A DNA stretch of 64,000 nucleotides from Rhizobium sullae. Lineage in GTDB: Bacteria > Pseudomonadota > Alphaproteobacteria > Rhizobiales > Rhizobiaceae. The stretch is from contig NZ_FWER01000005.1 of assembly GCF_900169785.1 (NCBI RefSeq), positions 62,001 to 126,000 on the forward strand. The letters are read 5' to 3'. This document shows positions 41,814-50,480 of this stretch, piece after piece; the stretch's first letter is position 1; every line of letters starts with the position of its first letter. Made by a program: the position numbers and the translations under genes. The notes under the pieces are model-generated. The model was not told the DNA's origin. It saw only the letters and a program-made list of their open reading frames with translations, and ran no database searches.

Positions 41814-42677
41814 ATGAGTGTCGCCGGACATGCCAACTACCTTCAGAATCTCAGTTCTCGCGCCAGCGAACACAGCACCTTTGCCTTTTCGGATGGACAA
41901 TTCGATGTGGCGCGTCGGGGCTATACTGATCTTGTAGAGGGCTCGATCCTTTCGACCAGCCACCTTGTTATGGGCACCTTGGAAGGCGGTGCCGCTCGCC
42001 ACCGCTACGTGACCGATTGCGGATACCGCTACGATGGCATCGATACGCCCGGCTCCGTCTCCGTCTTGCCGGCAAATTCCCAGCGTCGCCTCAGGCTTGA
42101 AGCCGTGTCATGGCGCTGGGCAGGTGTCGCGATCTCGCCCGGCCGGTTCCGAGACTTGACTGACGGCGCCAAAATTCGCGCGTTCAGCACTAGGGATGAC
42201 CGGTTTTTGGCCGCTTTGCTGAGCGAACTCGCTTGGCACCAAGACCAGGATGGTCATCTTGATCCCGCATACCTCGATGGGATGTTGATGGCGCTCGCCC
42301 AGCATCTGAAGATCCGCTACGGACCGGGAAACCGGCCGGCTGCGCAGCGCCCCCTGAAGCTGCCACCACGGATGCTCCGCCGCATCGCCGACTACATTGA
42401 GGCTCAGCTGCCTGGAGAAATCCGCGTCGCGACATTAGCGAGGTTGATTGACCTGTCGGACGGTCACTTTCATCGCGCCTTCCGCGCATCAACCGGACGA
42501 ACTCCTCTTCAATTCGTAAACGAGTTGCGGGTGCAGAGGGCTGTTCAAATGCTCGCGCGACACCCGACCAATATTGCAGAACTCGCGTTTTCGGTCGGAT
42601 TCTCAAGTCCAACGCACTTCGCGCGGGTATTTCGCAGAGTAGTGGGATGCCTTCCGTCAGAATATCGATCTCACTGA
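41814..42677 (+). CDS. AraC-family transcriptional regulator
   Basis: Protein of 287 residues. The C-terminal 100 residues hold the two AraC helix-turn-helix units (IRVATLARLIDLSDGHFHRAFRASTGRTPLQFVNELRV and NIAELAFSVGFSSPTHFARVFRRVVGCLPSEYR, each read across short loops). The N-terminal part resembles a cupin-like sensing domain without clear ligand. GGGAGGGCGCA precedes the ATG. It is co-directional with, and 132 bp before, the aldo/keto reductase pair and may regulate it. Confidence 0.9.
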   Translation: MSVAGHANYLQNLSSRASEHSTFAFSDGQFDVARRGYTDLVEGSILSTSHLVMGTLEGGAARHRYVTDCGYRYDGIDTPGSVSVLPANSQRRLRLEAVSWRWAGVAISPGRFRDLTDGAKIRAFSTRDDRFLAALLSELAWHQDQDGHLDPAYLDGMLMALAQHLKIRYGPGNRPAAQRPLKLPPRMLRRIADYIEAQLPGEIRVATLARLIDLSDGHFHRAFRASTGRTPLQFVNELRVQRAVQMLARHPTNIAELAFSVGFSSPTHFARVFRRVVGCLPSEYRSH

Positions 42678-42809
42678 AATGTGTTTGAACGGTCTGGCGA
42701 CATTTTCCAAAAAATATCAGTTTTCCGCGCTCCCGATCAGGATCGTGAGCGACCTTCCGCTGCGAAAACTCTAATCCTCGAGTCTGGTAAACAAGGCACG
42801 GAGACTGAG

Positions 42810-43847
42810 ATGCGACGAGTTCACAGGCGGACAATCTTGCAGGCTGCGGGCGCGGCGATCGGCGCGATGGCAGTCGGGTCCATTGGTGGCGGCCACGCAT
42901 TTGCCCAGGCGACAGCCGATCGGTCCATCATCCGGCGGGCGATCCCGAAGACCCGGGAGGAGATTCCGGTCGTCGGCCTCGGCACATTCGAGACGTTCGA
43001 CGTGCTCCCGGGCGAACCCCGCGCGCACATCCGTGAGATTATGCGCCGCTTTCATGAGGCTGGCGGACGGGTGGTCGATACGTCGCCGCTGTATGGCATG
43101 TCGGAGGTGAGCGTCGGCGACTTCGCGACCGAACTTGGTATCGCCGACGATCTCTTCATCACCAACAAGACGTGGACGACCGGAGAATGGCTTTCCGATG
43201 AAAGCCATTCGGAAGCACAGTTCCGCCGTTCGATGGAGCGGCTGTGGCGCAGCAGGATGGACGTCCAGCAGGTTCACAGTCTGGAAAATGTCGATCAAGT
43301 CCTGCATACGCTTCGGCGATGGAAGAGCGAGGGGCGCGTCCGATATATCGGCGTTACGCAGTGGAGCCCCGAATATTACGATACCATGGAGCGGCTGATC
43401 CGCAGTGGTGATCTCGACTTCGTTCAGGTCAACTACACGATTTTCTCGCGCCAGGCGGAGGCGCGCATCCTGCCAGCTTGCGCGGACAATGGCGTTGCCG
43501 TCCAAGTCAACATCCCGTTCGAGAAGGCGCGGCTCTTCACCTGCGTCGAGGGCAGGCCGCTTCCCGAATTCGCCGCAGAGTTCGGCGCAAAGAGCTGGGC
43601 GCAGTTCTTCCTGAAATTCATAATCGCCCACCCGGCCGTCACGAATGTGATACCTGCGACGAGCAATCCCGACCACCTGACCGACAACGTGGGCGCTCTC
43701 TACGGCAATCTCCCGGATGAAGCCATGCGGGCGAGGATGTTCCGGCAGATGGAAAGTATCAAGGGCTTCGCCAATACGCTGCGCCAGCCGCCCTATCCGG
43801 GCAAGAACTATGGTGGGGTTGTCACCTGGCCGTTCAGGAGGAGCTGA
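42810..43847 (+). CDS. Tat-exported aldo/keto reductase
   Basis: Protein of 345 residues with a twin-arginine signal (HRRTILQAAGAAIGAMAVG, cleavage about AFAQ) followed by an aldo/keto reductase TIM barrel. Catalytic tetrad residues are present: Asp and Tyr in VVDTSPLYGMSE, Lys in FITNKTW and His in QVHSLENVD. Most aldo/keto reductases are cytoplasmic; Tat export suggests folding with NADP(H) inside before secretion. ATG 42810 was chosen as the signal peptide begins there. The next gene starts 2 bp after its stop behind AGGAGGAG, so they form an operon. Confidence 0.86.
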   Translation: MRRVHRRTILQAAGAAIGAMAVGSIGGGHAFAQATADRSIIRRAIPKTREEIPVVGLGTFETFDVLPGEPRAHIREIMRRFHEAGGRVVDTSPLYGMSEVSVGDFATELGIADDLFITNKTWTTGEWLSDESHSEAQFRRSMERLWRSRMDVQQVHSLENVDQVLHTLRRWKSEGRVRYIGVTQWSPEYYDTMERLIRSGDLDFVQVNYTIFSRQAEARILPACADNGVAVQVNIPFEKARLFTCVEGRPLPEFAAEFGAKSWAQFFLKFIIAHPAVTNVIPATSNPDHLTDNVGALYGNLPDEAMRARMFRQMESIKGFANTLRQPPYPGKNYGGVVTWPFRRS

Positions 43848-43849
43848 GC

Positions 43850-44566
43850 GTGGGAATTGGGTGCGGAAAGAAGGCCTTGCTTTTCATCGGACTCACTGTC
43901 GGTTTTGCGTCTGCAGCGGGCGCCGAAGTCGGAGGGCGTCTCGCGATCGGAGATTTCGTGATCGATGCCAGCGAGGTCACCATCGGGCAGTTTCGTGAAT
44001 TCGCGGAAGCGACCGGTCTTAAGACCGCCGCCGAGAAATCGGGCGGCGGCTTCGAGTGGGGTTCTGGCTGGGAGCGTCGCGCCGGTTGGACCGTCTATCG
44101 CCCGTTCGGCGTTGAACCAGCGTCCCTTGACGAGCCGGCCGTACATGTGAGCTGGGACGAGGCGTCCGCATTTTGCCGCTGGCGCAACGGGCGACTGCCA
44201 ACCGCACAGGAGTGGCGTCGTGCCGCCTACACCGAAACGCGGGCATCATCAGCCGGCTTCGAAGCTGGGCGTGTCTACCGCTTTCCTTCCGGCGAGACAG
44301 CCGACGGGATGAACACGCGAGATGGCGATCCCTGGCCTCGCCATGCGAGCGTCGGATCGACGCCCCCGGGCGTCAACGGTCTCTACGATATGGGAGGCAA
44401 TGTCTGGGAGTGGATTGCGGATCGGCGCGGCGGAGAGGCGCTCACGGCGGGCGGCTCGTGGTGGTATGGCAGTGAACAGACGACAGCTGACGCCATGCAG
44501 TGGAAGCGGTTCGACTTTTACGCAGTCTATGTCGGATTTCGTTGTGCGTATCCGTCGCCCTCGTGA
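43850..44566 (+). CDS. Exported FGE/SUMF1-domain protein lacking catalytic cysteines
   Basis: Protein of 238 residues: signal peptide (ALLFIGLTVGFASAAGA) and a formylglycine-generating-enzyme fold (DASEVTIGQFREFAEATG, PAVHVSWDEASAFCRWRNGRLPTAQEWRRAA, NGLYDMGGNVWEWIAD, LTAGGSWWYG, YVGFRCAY). In true FGE the GGSW segment is followed by two copper-binding cysteines; here it reads GGSWWYGSEQTT, with none, so sulfatase activation is unlikely. The domain may instead bind or modify the partner reductase. GTG start 43850 behind a strong ribosome site; translationally close to the Tat-exported aldo/keto reductase. Confidence 0.83.
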   Translation: MGIGCGKKALLFIGLTVGFASAAGAEVGGRLAIGDFVIDASEVTIGQFREFAEATGLKTAAEKSGGGFEWGSGWERRAGWTVYRPFGVEPASLDEPAVHVSWDEASAFCRWRNGRLPTAQEWRRAAYTETRASSAGFEAGRVYRFPSGETADGMNTRDGDPWPRHASVGSTPPGVNGLYDMGGNVWEWIADRRGGEALTAGGSWWYGSEQTTADAMQWKRFDFYAVYVGFRCAYPSPS

Positions 44567-44648
44567 TTCTGGCTGTTTCAAACCAGTCATGGCGGGGTCT
44601 CGCGCTCGGCCTTCGCTGCCTTGAGTGCACGGTGAGGGCGACGACCGG

Positions 44649-44800
44649 CTACGGCATTCTCAGGCTCGGCCACCAATGAAATCCAACACCATGGGTGTAA
44701 GCGCGGCGGGTGTTGGCGGAACTGGTGGCTTCGACATAAGCGTGGGCGCGCTCCGTCAGATCCAGCAGATGCGCTGGCAGGGAGGGGGTTCGCTCGGAGC
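44649..44800 (-). pseudogene. Tyrosine-recombinase (integrase) N-terminal remnant
   Basis: On the minus strand the frame reads SLPAHLLDLTERAHAYVEA and SSANTRRAYTHG, which is the SAM-like N-terminal core-binding domain of a phage-type integrase (consensus around ASSANTRRAY). It breaks off after about 45 residues in unrelated sequence and a TAG at 44649. No catalytic domain is nearby. A trace of a past integration event next to vapBC. Confidence 0.65.
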
Positions 44801-44843
44801 AGGAACGATGTGGGGCTGTGTCCGGTTAACCGCGCATCGTCGG

Positions 44844-45236
44844 CTATGACCAGGCCGCCTGGATATCGGTTTGAGAAAAGTCGTCGCCCTTGAACAGCAG
44901 CGGTTCGCCAGATGCCTTGGCCAAAGCATAGGCAAAGCAGTCGCCGAAATTGAGACCGGCTTTGTGGCGGCCTTTGCCGAAATCGAGAAAAGCCTGTCGT
45001 GCCAGTTCTCCATGCTCGACGGTGACGGGCTCGACGATAATGCCGGCACGCCGGAAGAAAGCTTCAGCCTGGCGCATACCGTCAGGCCCGAGCTGGCTTT
45101 CCACCACCATGGACAACTCAACATAATTCGCGACGCTCATCCTGGCGGTTTCGGCGTCGTGGACAGATTTTACAAAGCTTGCAGCTTCGGGCTCGCGGTA
45201 AAGGATTGCGACCAGTGCTGAGGTATCGACAATCAT
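44844..45236 (-). CDS. vapC: VapC-type PIN-domain ribonuclease toxin
   Basis: Protein of 130 residues with the PIN-domain acidic residues: Asp in [12 protein letters not shown], Glu in NYVELSMV, Asp in [12 protein letters not shown] and a terminal Asp in [13 protein letters not shown]. Such toxins cut tRNA or other RNA when free of antitoxin. Starts overlapping the antitoxin stop (ATGA), so it is translated with it. Full length for the family. Confidence 0.92.
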   Translation of the reverse strand: MIVDTSALVAILYREPEAASFVKSVHDAETARMSVANYVELSMVVESQLGPDGMRQAEAFFRRAGIIVEPVTVEHGELARQAFLDFGKGRHKAGLNFGDCFAYALAKASGEPLLFKGDDFSQTDIQAAWS

Positions 45237-45481
45237 TTCGGAATGCCGTGTTCGTCATAGAGAAGATCAGCGTGATCGACATAGGGGTGTTTCACGTGCG
45301 CGGCGGCGCGGTCAGCAATCGCCAGAAGTTCCTCGACGCTCGCTCGGCCCTTTCGGCGTTCGATTGTCGCAAGGCGCTCGCGCAACGCCTCAGTCACGAC
45401 ACGAGTCATGCTTTCTCCCGTGGCGTGGGAGATTGCCTGTGCCAAGCGATGGGCTTCCGGATCCTTGATGCTGAGGCTCAT
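45233..45481 (-). CDS. vapB: VapB-type antitoxin
   Basis: Protein of 82 residues: N-terminal [37 protein letters not shown] (ribbon-helix-helix-like DNA-binding part of the Rv0623 family) and a C-terminal tail that should wrap the toxin. ATG 45481 is preferred over a TTG nine bases earlier, with AAAGG upstream. It neutralises VapC and, with it, represses the operon through the inverted repeat at 45498-45521. Confidence 0.88.
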   Translation of the reverse strand: MSLSIKDPEAHRLAQAISHATGESMTRVVTEALRERLATIERRKGRASVEELLAIADRAAAHVKHPYVDHADLLYDEHGIPK

Positions 45482-45497
45482 CAGCGCCAACCTTTGT

Positions 45498-45521
45498 CTA
45501 GAAAAACAGCATTATTTCTAG
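45498..45521. promoter_or_regulatory. vapBC operator: CTAGAAA-N10-TTTCTAG
   Basis: Perfect 7-bp inverted repeat 17 bp upstream of the vapB start, followed by a third half-site-like TTTCTACA. Typical location for autoregulation by a VapBC complex. Confidence 0.6.
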
Positions 45522-45627
45522 CTTTCTACATAAAAACCGCGCCGATTTCAAGCCTGCAAAATAACGTCCGGTGGGCCGAAGCTGAAAACAGTCCAGTCTC
45601 CTTCGCGCCGTAGCGGACAAGTCATCT

Positions 45628-46323
45628 TCAGACAGCAATTCTCTGAGCGAACACCGAGCAACCGGGCATCAACGTCTCTAGCCCATCGACGAGCATGTCC
45701 GACGCTTCTGCAAGAGCATCGTCTGGCATCGTCTCAAGGCTTTCCAATACAAACCACATTCGTCCAGCCGCAGCATCCAGTCGAGTGCGGGTGCCCTGCC
45801 GCCAGTTCCATCGCCGACATGTTGCGCCTGCGTCGTCTCGCCAGATGACCTCTCCAGGGAGGGGATTTTCGATCACCGCTTCGCCGTTCATGACCGTTTC
45901 GAATGTCTCGCTTCCGTCGGCCACAGTCAAAAGCGGACGTCCGAGATAGGCATCGTAATTCTCGCCGCCAACGGGAATGGCATATTTGAGACTGACAGCG
46001 TTGTAGAGATCGACGATGGGATTGATAGAAGGGATTGATCCGTCTTTTAACACCCGCCTTCTCAGCGCCTGCGCCGAACATGGCGTCCGTTTAGGCTTTG
46101 ATCCAAATCGGACATAGGCGTCGGCCCAACTCGCCAAATGGGCCTCAGCCCAGGTCGGGCCGCCCTGCAATACATAATTGCAGGCATCTGTCAGAAGTTT
46201 TGGTGAGAGGCTCCCTTGCCCAGCGTTTGTCGCGTCGACATGAATGCTCATCGCCCTAAATCCAGGCGCGATTTCCTTGATCCGTTCGTCGATCACGGGT
46301 GACTCACCATCTATTGCTAACAT
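45628..46323 (-). CDS. B3/4-domain protein (COG3382-like)
   Basis: Protein of 231 residues resembling the B3/B4 domain of phenylalanyl-tRNA synthetase beta chain found as a stand-alone protein, marked by KDGSIPSINPIVDLYNAVSLKYAIPVGG and YLGRPLLTVADGSETFE. The domain binds nucleic acid or edits mischarged tRNA in synthetases; free-standing forms are poorly understood. ATG 46323 follows GGAAG; TTG 46344 is less likely. It is 30 bp after the PaiB gene and likely co-transcribed. Confidence 0.8.
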   Translation of the reverse strand: MLAIDGESPVIDERIKEIAPGFRAMSIHVDATNAGQGSLSPKLLTDACNYVLQGGPTWAEAHLASWADAYVRFGSKPKRTPCSAQALRRRVLKDGSIPSINPIVDLYNAVSLKYAIPVGGENYDAYLGRPLLTVADGSETFETVMNGEAVIENPLPGEVIWRDDAGATCRRWNWRQGTRTRLDAAAGRMWFVLESLETMPDDALAEASDMLVDGLETLMPGCSVFAQRIAV

Positions 46324-46353
46324 CAGACTTCCACTCAAACCCAATTGCTCACC

Positions 46354-46977
46354 TTAGACCGGGATCATGTCCGAAACGATCTGGGCGGTATGGCTGGGGC
46401 TATCGCCGAGCCCTTGCTTTACCCCTTTTCGATCAGCCTCAGGCCGATTTTGGCTCATCTTCCGCTTCCCCTGCAGCGAAACGATCGGCATGCGAATGCC
46501 GACAATGCCGCGTAGCTGAGCCTTGATGTAGGCTTCGGGGGCATCCGTGACGGCCCACGGCAGCGGGCGTGACGCCTCGTGAATGCCCGTAAGGCGCGAC
46601 ACGACCTCAAGCAGTCGATCGGCCTCCGTGAAGAACTCCACCGGCCCACTCGCATGGATTGCTGTGTAGTTCCACGTCGGGACGACCTTCCCGTGCTCGG
46701 CTTTTGAGGCATACCAAGAGGGGGTCACATAGGCGTCGGGTCCCATGAAGACTGCAAGTCCATGTCCAATGACATTGGCCTGCCACTGCGGGTTCGGTCG
46801 AGCGAGATGCGCATAGAGGACGCCCTTTTCTGCCTCAGTCTCATCGAGGAACATCGGTAAGGGTGTGGCCATCGGGCCATCGGGTGTAGCCGTTACGAAA
46901 TCGGCGAGGCGACATTGCCGCATCATTGCATAGAGTTCGGCCGCGTCTTCCACGGCAAAGGCTGGCGGGGTGTACAT
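46354..46977 (-). CDS. FMN-binding negative transcriptional regulator (PaiB family)
   Basis: Protein of 207 residues of the PaiB family, a split-barrel flavin-binding protein: MYTPPAFAVEDAAELYAMMR at the start, GPMATPLPMFLD, LARPNPQW, VTPSWYASKAEHGKVVPTWNYTAIHASG in the middle, and LRGIVGIRMPI with QGKRKMSQNRPEADR at the end. The second ATG (46977) is preferred since AAGGAG is placed correctly for it. Divergent from a MocR/PdxR-type regulator. In other bacteria PaiB affects sporulation and protease genes; role here unknown. Confidence 0.9.
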   Translation of the reverse strand: MYTPPAFAVEDAAELYAMMRQCRLADFVTATPDGPMATPLPMFLDETEAEKGVLYAHLARPNPQWQANVIGHGLAVFMGPDAYVTPSWYASKAEHGKVVPTWNYTAIHASGPVEFFTEADRLLEVVSRLTGIHEASRPLPWAVTDAPEAYIKAQLRGIVGIRMPIVSLQGKRKMSQNRPEADRKGVKQGLGDSPSHTAQIVSDMIPV

Positions 46978-47048
46978 AAGCATCTCCTTGACGTGAGCGC
47001 ATTATTCACATCAGGTGGCCCAAAATACACCGCCAGTTAGGGAATGTT

Positions 47049-48509
47049 TTGTTGGTCCAGTCTCGAAAAGGCTCAAGAAAAACCGGCGCGACCCGCCGCA
47101 TCTACCTTTCCTTGCGTGACCAAGTCATGTCTGGCGTTTACGCGCCGGGCGACAGATTGCCTTCGAGCCGCGCGCTTGCGGACCAACTCGGTGTCTCCAG
47201 GACCACCGTAACGGCTGCCTACGACCAGTTGATCTCTGAGGGATACATTCAGGTGCGGCAGGGTACGCGGCCGACGGTCACCTCTAGTGGGCGACCTGCC
47301 GATACTGGAGAAGCACCGCAGGGGCGGGAAACCGCGCCTCAGGTGTCTGAGTATGCCTCGCGCGTAATGGCGTTGCCGAAGAACATCAGCGCCGAACAGG
47401 AAGCCTTGCAATACGACTTTCGGTACGGAGACATCGCTTCATCTGACTTTCCCAAGCTTGCCTGGCGGCGTGCCTTGAACTCCGCAGTTCTGGCTCACAA
47501 AGAACGGCTTGGCTATGAGCACCCAGCCGGGAATCTGGCACTTCGCCATGCCTTGCAAGGTTATCTCTGGCGAGCCCGTGGCATTGAATGCGATGTCTCG
47601 CAGATGATCATCGTCAGCGGTTCCCAGCAGGCGTTGGACCTGTGTGCGCGGGTACTTGTCGATCCTGGAGGCTTAGTTGTCCTCGAGGAGCCTTGCTACG
47701 CGATGGCCCGGAACGTGATGCTTGCTACAGGGGCAAAGTCCATTCCAGTATATTGCGACAGGGACGGAATGGATACCACTCAGCTTCCCGATCCGAAGGG
47801 TGTCGCCCTGGCATTTGTGACGCCCAGTCATCAGTTTCCGTTGGGTGGCGTCCTACCCTCTCATCGTCGCCAGGCCCTTATTGAATGGGCGAACGCCGGG
47901 AACACTTACATCATCGAGGACGATTACGACGGCGAGTATCGCTATGACGTACGTCCGATCCCCCCGCTGTCGATTACCGGTCAGGGTCGGGTCATCTATG
48001 TCGGCACCGTATCCAAGACCCTGTCGCCGACACTTCGACTTGGTTACATAGTGCTGCCTGGCAAGCTTGTCGACCCCTTCGTACGTTGCAAGCAGATCAC
48101 GGATCGCCACAGCTCGAGCTTCGAGCAAGAGGCGCTCGCCGCAATGATCGAATCGGGAGCATATGAGAGCCATGTTCGGAAGATGAGGCGACTGAACGCG
48201 GAAAGACGTGCCGTTTTCTTAAAAGCAATGGCGGACGCGTTTGGCGGCGAGGTTGATATCGTAGGAACGTCGGCGGGTCTTCATGTCGTCGTGTGGTTCA
48301 ACCGCATGGCGGCAAGCGATGAAGAGAGTTTCGCCGCCCGTGCCAGGAAGGATGGTGTCGGCATCTATCCAATCTCGCGCTTGTTCGAGGCTCCAACTGA
48401 TCAACGCGCGGGCTTCATATTCGGATACGCGTCAATCGCTGTTGCGCTGATTGCAAAGGGGATAGATAACCTAGCACGAGTCTACCGATCCAAGTTATGG
48501 TCGGCATGA
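47049..48509 (+). CDS. MocR/PdxR-family regulator (GntR wHTH plus aminotransferase domain)
   Basis: Protein of 486 residues: N-terminal GntR winged helix (IYLSLRDQVMSGVYAPGDRLPSSRALADQLGVSRTTV) joined to a fold-type I aminotransferase domain with GSQQALDLCARVLVDPGG, EDDYDGEYRYD and the PLP lysine in GTVSKTLSPTLRLGYIVLP. Such proteins sense PLP or PLP adducts and activate or repress divergent genes. The start is a TTG (47049 or 47052) since no ATG is available before the helix-turn-helix. Divergent from PaiB/B3-4, its presumable target. Confidence 0.9.
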   Translation: MLVQSRKGSRKTGATRRIYLSLRDQVMSGVYAPGDRLPSSRALADQLGVSRTTVTAAYDQLISEGYIQVRQGTRPTVTSSGRPADTGEAPQGRETAPQVSEYASRVMALPKNISAEQEALQYDFRYGDIASSDFPKLAWRRALNSAVLAHKERLGYEHPAGNLALRHALQGYLWRARGIECDVSQMIIVSGSQQALDLCARVLVDPGGLVVLEEPCYAMARNVMLATGAKSIPVYCDRDGMDTTQLPDPKGVALAFVTPSHQFPLGGVLPSHRRQALIEWANAGNTYIIEDDYDGEYRYDVRPIPPLSITGQGRVIYVGTVSKTLSPTLRLGYIVLPGKLVDPFVRCKQITDRHSSSFEQEALAAMIESGAYESHVRKMRRLNAERRAVFLKAMADAFGGEVDIVGTSAGLHVVVWFNRMAASDEESFAARARKDGVGIYPISRLFEAPTDQRAGFIFGYASIAVALIAKGIDNLARVYRSKLWSA

Positions 48510-48635
48510 CCGGTTTGAGCCCGAGCGGACATGGTGCTGCGGCTGTACAGCCGTTTTCTGGCAAAGGCTGCCGGTCAAAGTCACTTGAGGTTCTGAAGAG
48601 GTCGTACCAACGATACGCCAATAGGGAATGGTTCC

Positions 48636-48842
48636 GTGGATCGATTTTCGTCACTGCAGTTGTTCGTCCGGGTCGTAGATCATGGCAGCTTCACCCATGT
48701 CGGTCGTGAACTTGGTATCGGACCGCCTGCCGCGAACAAACAAATCGCGGGGCTTGAGGCTCATTTCGGGACGCAATTTCTCAGCAGAACCTCTCGCGGG
48801 CTGCCACCTACTAACGCCGGGCAAGAACTCTTGGCGAACTAG
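48636..48842 (+). pseudogene. Truncated LysR-family regulator
   Basis: Sixty-eight codons (GTG start) encode only the LysR winged helix: DRFSSLQLFVRVVDHGSFTHVGRELGIGPPAANKQIAGLE up to SRTSRGLPPTNAGQELL, then TAG. The whole ligand domain is missing, replaced abruptly by a recombinase-like tail. Not a functional regulator, though a small DNA-binding peptide could be made. Confidence 0.8.
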
Positions 48843-48966
48843 GGGAAGCCGAAGTTCGCATCGGTCAAAAGAGCGGCACCGAAACGGCGAGACTCTACGA
48901 TATCAGCGTGCCGACCGTTTCACGCATCGCGGCCGAGCATCGCAAGAACCTGGAGATTTTTCTATG
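48843..48966 (+). pseudogene. C-terminal remnant of a serine recombinase/resolvase
   Basis: After the LysR stop the same frame reads GEAEVRIGQKSGTETARLYD and ISVPTVSRIAAEHRKN, which matches the helix-turn-helix tail of DNA invertases/resolvases (pattern TEIARxxxVSxxTVSRI). No catalytic serine domain is present. It marks a recombination scar directly before the next gene. Confidence 0.6.
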
Positions 48967-50312
48967 CCAACCAGCCCTGACCTCAAGGGGCTCATGAAAT
49001 TCCTCGCCCGGGACGAATGGAGTGAATGCTTCGACGAGGTGTTTTACGACCATTTCGGGCCGGTCCTCGATGCCAGCGGCATAGACTTCGAGGACATTGC
49101 CGAAATCCTCGGTGAAGTTTGGTCCATGACACTCTCGGGTTGCGCCTTCGAGGATTTCCTCACTCAGGATTTTGAAGTCGAGGGCGGTAACATCGTCGAT
49201 GAATATCTCAAACGCCGCGGCTGGAAGGAAAATGCCCAGGCAAAAGCCTATATGACGGCGCTGCGAACCTCCGTCATGAGCTTGTACGAGGTCAGTGAGG
49301 TCGTTCCGGGCAAGTCTCTCATGGCGCGTGACCTCATTCGGGGTGGCGAGCCGCTCGCCGTCAGCGAGGGAACGGCCACGAAAACGCTGAAGCAGTGGGA
49401 CAGGATTGCTGCCCGCATTGTCTCCGTCATGGGAAAAGATGTCTTTGCCGGCGGACTTTTGCCGTTCACGCCGCAAGCTACCGACGCACTGCTCGATGGC
49501 CTGCGGCAGGTGTTCGGCAAAAAAAACGCAAAGAAACTGCCGGCCATCAAGGATGAAGACCTGCAGGCCGCAGCCCCCATGTTCACCCACTCATGGCTGA
49601 TCGACACGCTTGAGCGGACAATGGACATGCCGCGGCTCCAGAATGCCGACGGGGACGATCTCGTCTTCCACGATGTGAGATTTCCGCTAGCATCCGGCAC
49701 AACCCAGAAGGACATTGCTCCTCGCGTGAACAGCATTCCCGGCATGTCGCAGGAGAGCGCAAAGTTCTGGAACTGGTTAGAGGACCCACCGCAAAGCAAG
49801 AACAAGAAGAACGCCGGGCTTTCTCTCGACACCACCATGGACAGCGGCTTGCGCGTGCTGGGAAATGTTGAGCTCAAGAGTCGCTTCCGCATCTGGCGAC
49901 CAACTCAACTGAGCGTGCGGAAAAAGGAACGGCCCTGATCCAGAAGATCCTCGGCGATCTCGTGCTCACTCCGCTCACGGAAATCCGCACCGCTGAGCAG
50001 ATGATGGCCGAACGTTCTTCTCCCGATCAGACAGAAGCGAGATCCGACATTCCGCCCGAAATCGCAGAGCAGATCGTCCATCAGTTCATGGACCGCCAGT
50101 ATCGTGAAACCCTCGACCAGCCGGTCGGCATGCTCGGCAACAAGACGCCGCGCCAGGCCGCAAAATCAGCATCCGGTCGCCAGCAGGTTGCCGAGTGGCT
50201 GAAATATCTCGAAAATCAATCCGCAAAACGGCCAAACTCCGCAGACCCCATGGCGACATACAGTTTCGAGTGGATGTGGCACGAACTCGGCGTCATCGAT
50301 CTGCGCCAGTAA
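48964..50312 (+). pseudogene. Plasmid-type hypothetical protein with a frameshift
   Basis: Two open frames form one gene. The first (48964-49938) begins MPTSPDLKGLMKFLARDEW and continues in good coding sequence to about ELKSRF near 49890; the homologous continuation lies in another frame as HLATNSTERAEKGTALIQ and ILGDLVLTPLTEIRTAEQ and runs on to 50312, ending SFEWMWHELGVIDLRQ. The tail with LDQPVGMLGNKTPRQAAKSASGRQQV resembles the C-terminal toxin-binding-like segment found in SEC-C/MbcA-type proteins. Either an authentic one-base shift or a sequencing error. The joined product would be about 448 residues. Function not recognised. Confidence 0.65.
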
Positions 50313-50345
50313 CCCTACCGTCGGTCTGTGTCCTAATACTGCACC

Positions 50346-50480
50346 GAGACTATCGGCCGCGCCACTGCAGGTAATCCGGATGTTTTCCTGTTCGACGAAC
50401 CGCTGTCGAATCTCGACACTGAATTGCGCGTCCATATGCGCTCGGAGATCGCACGGCGCCGCCGCAGGACATTTCAGTGA
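50346..50480 (+). pseudogene. ABC ATPase remnant (Walker B region)
   Basis: Forty-four codons reading [20 protein letters not shown] and [18 protein letters not shown], i.e. the post-signature helix, Walker B and D-loop of a MalK/UgpC-type ATPase, flanked by unrelated sequence and stopped by TGA. No Walker A. Debris of a former sugar importer. Confidence 0.8.

Noticed and set aside
43850..44566. Active formylglycine-generating enzyme for sulfatases
   Set aside because: Both catalytic cysteines are missing and no sulfatase gene is nearby.
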